Shown here piece by piece: positions 13,168 to 13,915 of a DNA stretch of 13,915 bases. Positions within the stretch are counted from its first letter, which is position 1; each line of letters begins with the position of its first letter. The DNA is taken from positions 1 to 13,915 of the forward strand of contig SCSY01000290.1 of the NCBI GenBank assembly GCA_004298625.1. Reading direction: 5' to 3'. The stretch is from Nitrospirota bacterium. Lineage in GTDB: Bacteria > Nitrospirota > Thermodesulfovibrionia > Thermodesulfovibrionales > UBA1546. The notes under the pieces are model-generated. The model searched no databases. It was not told the origin of the DNA and saw nothing but the letters and a program-made list of their open reading frames with translations. The position numbers were made by a program, and so were the translations under genes.

Positions 13168-13915
13168 TCATTTTCCCAATCTTTCCAAAACCTTCTGGGC
13201 ATCTTCCCATACAAGCTTCTTGTCCTTCGGGTTCCTCAAAAGATATGCAGGATGGAATGTCGGCATAAGCGGTATACCGCAATATTCGTAGAACCTTCCC
13301 CTCAGTTTGCTTATAGGAATCCTTGAAGCGATCAGCGTCTGCGCAGATATGCGGCCCAGCGCAATTATAACCTTTGGAGAGATTATCTCTGCCTGTCTTT
13401 TAATGAAAGAACTGCACGCATTAATTTCATCATCTTCAGGAGCCCGATTCATGGGAGGCCTGCATTTAACTATATTTCCTATATAAACAGCCTCTCTCTT
13501 AAAGCCCATCTTCTCTATGAGCTTTGTCAATAACTGGCCTGCATCTCCGACAAACGGCCTTCCCTGCAAGTCCTCTTCCCTGCCGGGACCCTCGCCTATG
13601 AACAATATCCGGGCATCAACGCTCCCCTCACCAAAGACAAGATTCGTTCTCCCCTTTGAAAGCTTGCACCTCTGACAATCCCCTATCTCTTCCCGTAATG
13701 CCTTCAATGCAGCGGCCTTTTCAGCCGTAGACAAGAGTGCAACAGGTGAAGCCTTAGATGTTGGGCGATAGGTGTCGGCCTTCATCTCTTCGCTAACCAC
13801 TGCCGGCACTCTAATCTCCGGCTTCCGCACTTCCGCACTTTTGTACTTCTGCGCTATCGTTAACGGTATTCTCTCAATGCCCATTGCCTGATAAAATTCA
13901 AGGATAGTTTTTATA
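13168..13915 (-). CDS. udg: Family 4 uracil-DNA glycosylase (partial, 5' end off window)
   Basis: An Fe-S uracil-DNA glycosylase that removes uracil from DNA to start base-excision repair. Numbering from the ATG at 13884, the four cluster cysteines are C70 and C73 (CQRC), C141 (KCRPPMNR) and C157 (NACSSF). The uracil-binding motif is GEGPGREEDLQGRPFVGDAG (97-116) and the second active-site motif is HPAYLLRNP (211-219). The frame stays open upstream of that ATG to the window edge, and the extra residues (IKTILEFYQA before MGIERIPL) read like the usual family N-terminal helix. I therefore extend the gene to the edge; its true start is probably outside. A low-complexity linker (about 12-60) precedes the catalytic domain. 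Confidence 0.93.
   Translation of the reverse strand, partial: IKTILEFYQAMGIERIPLTIAQKYKSAEVRKPEIRVPAVVSEEMKADTYRPTSKASPVALLSTAEKAAALKALREEIGDCQRCKLSKGRTNLVFGEGSVDARILFIGEGPGREEDLQGRPFVGDAGQLLTKLIEKMGFKREAVYIGNIVKCRPPMNRAPEDDEINACSSFIKRQAEIISPKVIIALGRISAQTLIASRIPISKLRGRFYEYCGIPLMPTFHPAYLLRNPKDKKLVWEDAQKVLERLGK

Noticed and set aside
13055..13282. 75-residue open frame on the minus strand ending in SRNQRNWIPVFTGMTN
   Set aside because: It overlaps the end of the uracil-DNA glycosylase gene in another frame, and its C-terminal half is the translation of the double-hairpin repeat, a well-known source of false peptides.

Overview
The window reads as a chromosomal segment of a Gram-negative, probably anaerobic bacterium. 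The gene mix suggests the Nitrospirota / deltaproteobacterial sphere: a UbiD/UbiX pair, an IHF-alpha/MerR/tRNA-Pro cluster, actinobacterial/archaeal-type inositol-1-phosphate synthase, family 4 uracil-DNA glycosylase and NadA. This assignment is an inference from gene content; no rRNA or marker gene settles it. Outer-membrane features (a lipoprotein with a lipobox, an exported lytic transglycosylase) support a diderm cell.

Left block (1-2201, minus strand). From upstream to downstream it holds ihfA, a MerR-type regulator, tRNA-Pro(GGG), an inositol-1-phosphate synthase and a CDP-alcohol phosphatidyltransferase cut by the window edge. A textbook sigma-70 promoter (TTGACA-N17-TATAAT) precedes ihfA. 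The last two genes abut exactly (TAG|ATG) and together would make an inositol-headgroup phospholipid. A run of six 7-bp tandem repeats lies between the MerR gene and the tRNA and includes the MerR stop codon.

Middle block (2351-6946, plus strand). ubiD is transcribed divergently from ihfA. It is followed by a palindromic intergenic repeat, a four-helix membrane protein (DUF360/holin-like), an unrecognised 119-residue protein, a KUP potassium transporter with a good promoter of its own, and a 74-residue cysteine-rich zinc-ribbon protein.

Right block (7013-13915, minus strand). It runs from upstream to downstream: family 4 uracil-DNA glycosylase (5' end off the window), a 66-bp double-hairpin repeat, ubiX, a caspase-like lipoprotein, glgB, a lytic transglycosylase and nadA. 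From ubiX to nadA the genes are tightly packed: 17-nt gap, ATGA overlap, about 15-nt gap, TAG|ATG abutment. They look like one transcript although their functions are mixed. UbiX would supply the prenylated FMN cofactor needed by UbiD, whose gene lies about 9 kb away on the other strand.

The most unusual points are the caspase-like lipoprotein translationally coupled to the glycogen branching enzyme, an octanucleotide tandem repeat inside the ubiX reading frame, a proline-rich insertion in NadA, and three different kinds of short repeats at gene boundaries. No CRISPR array, insertion sequence, prophage or obvious defence island was seen, and no gene-free stretch exceeds about 170 bases.
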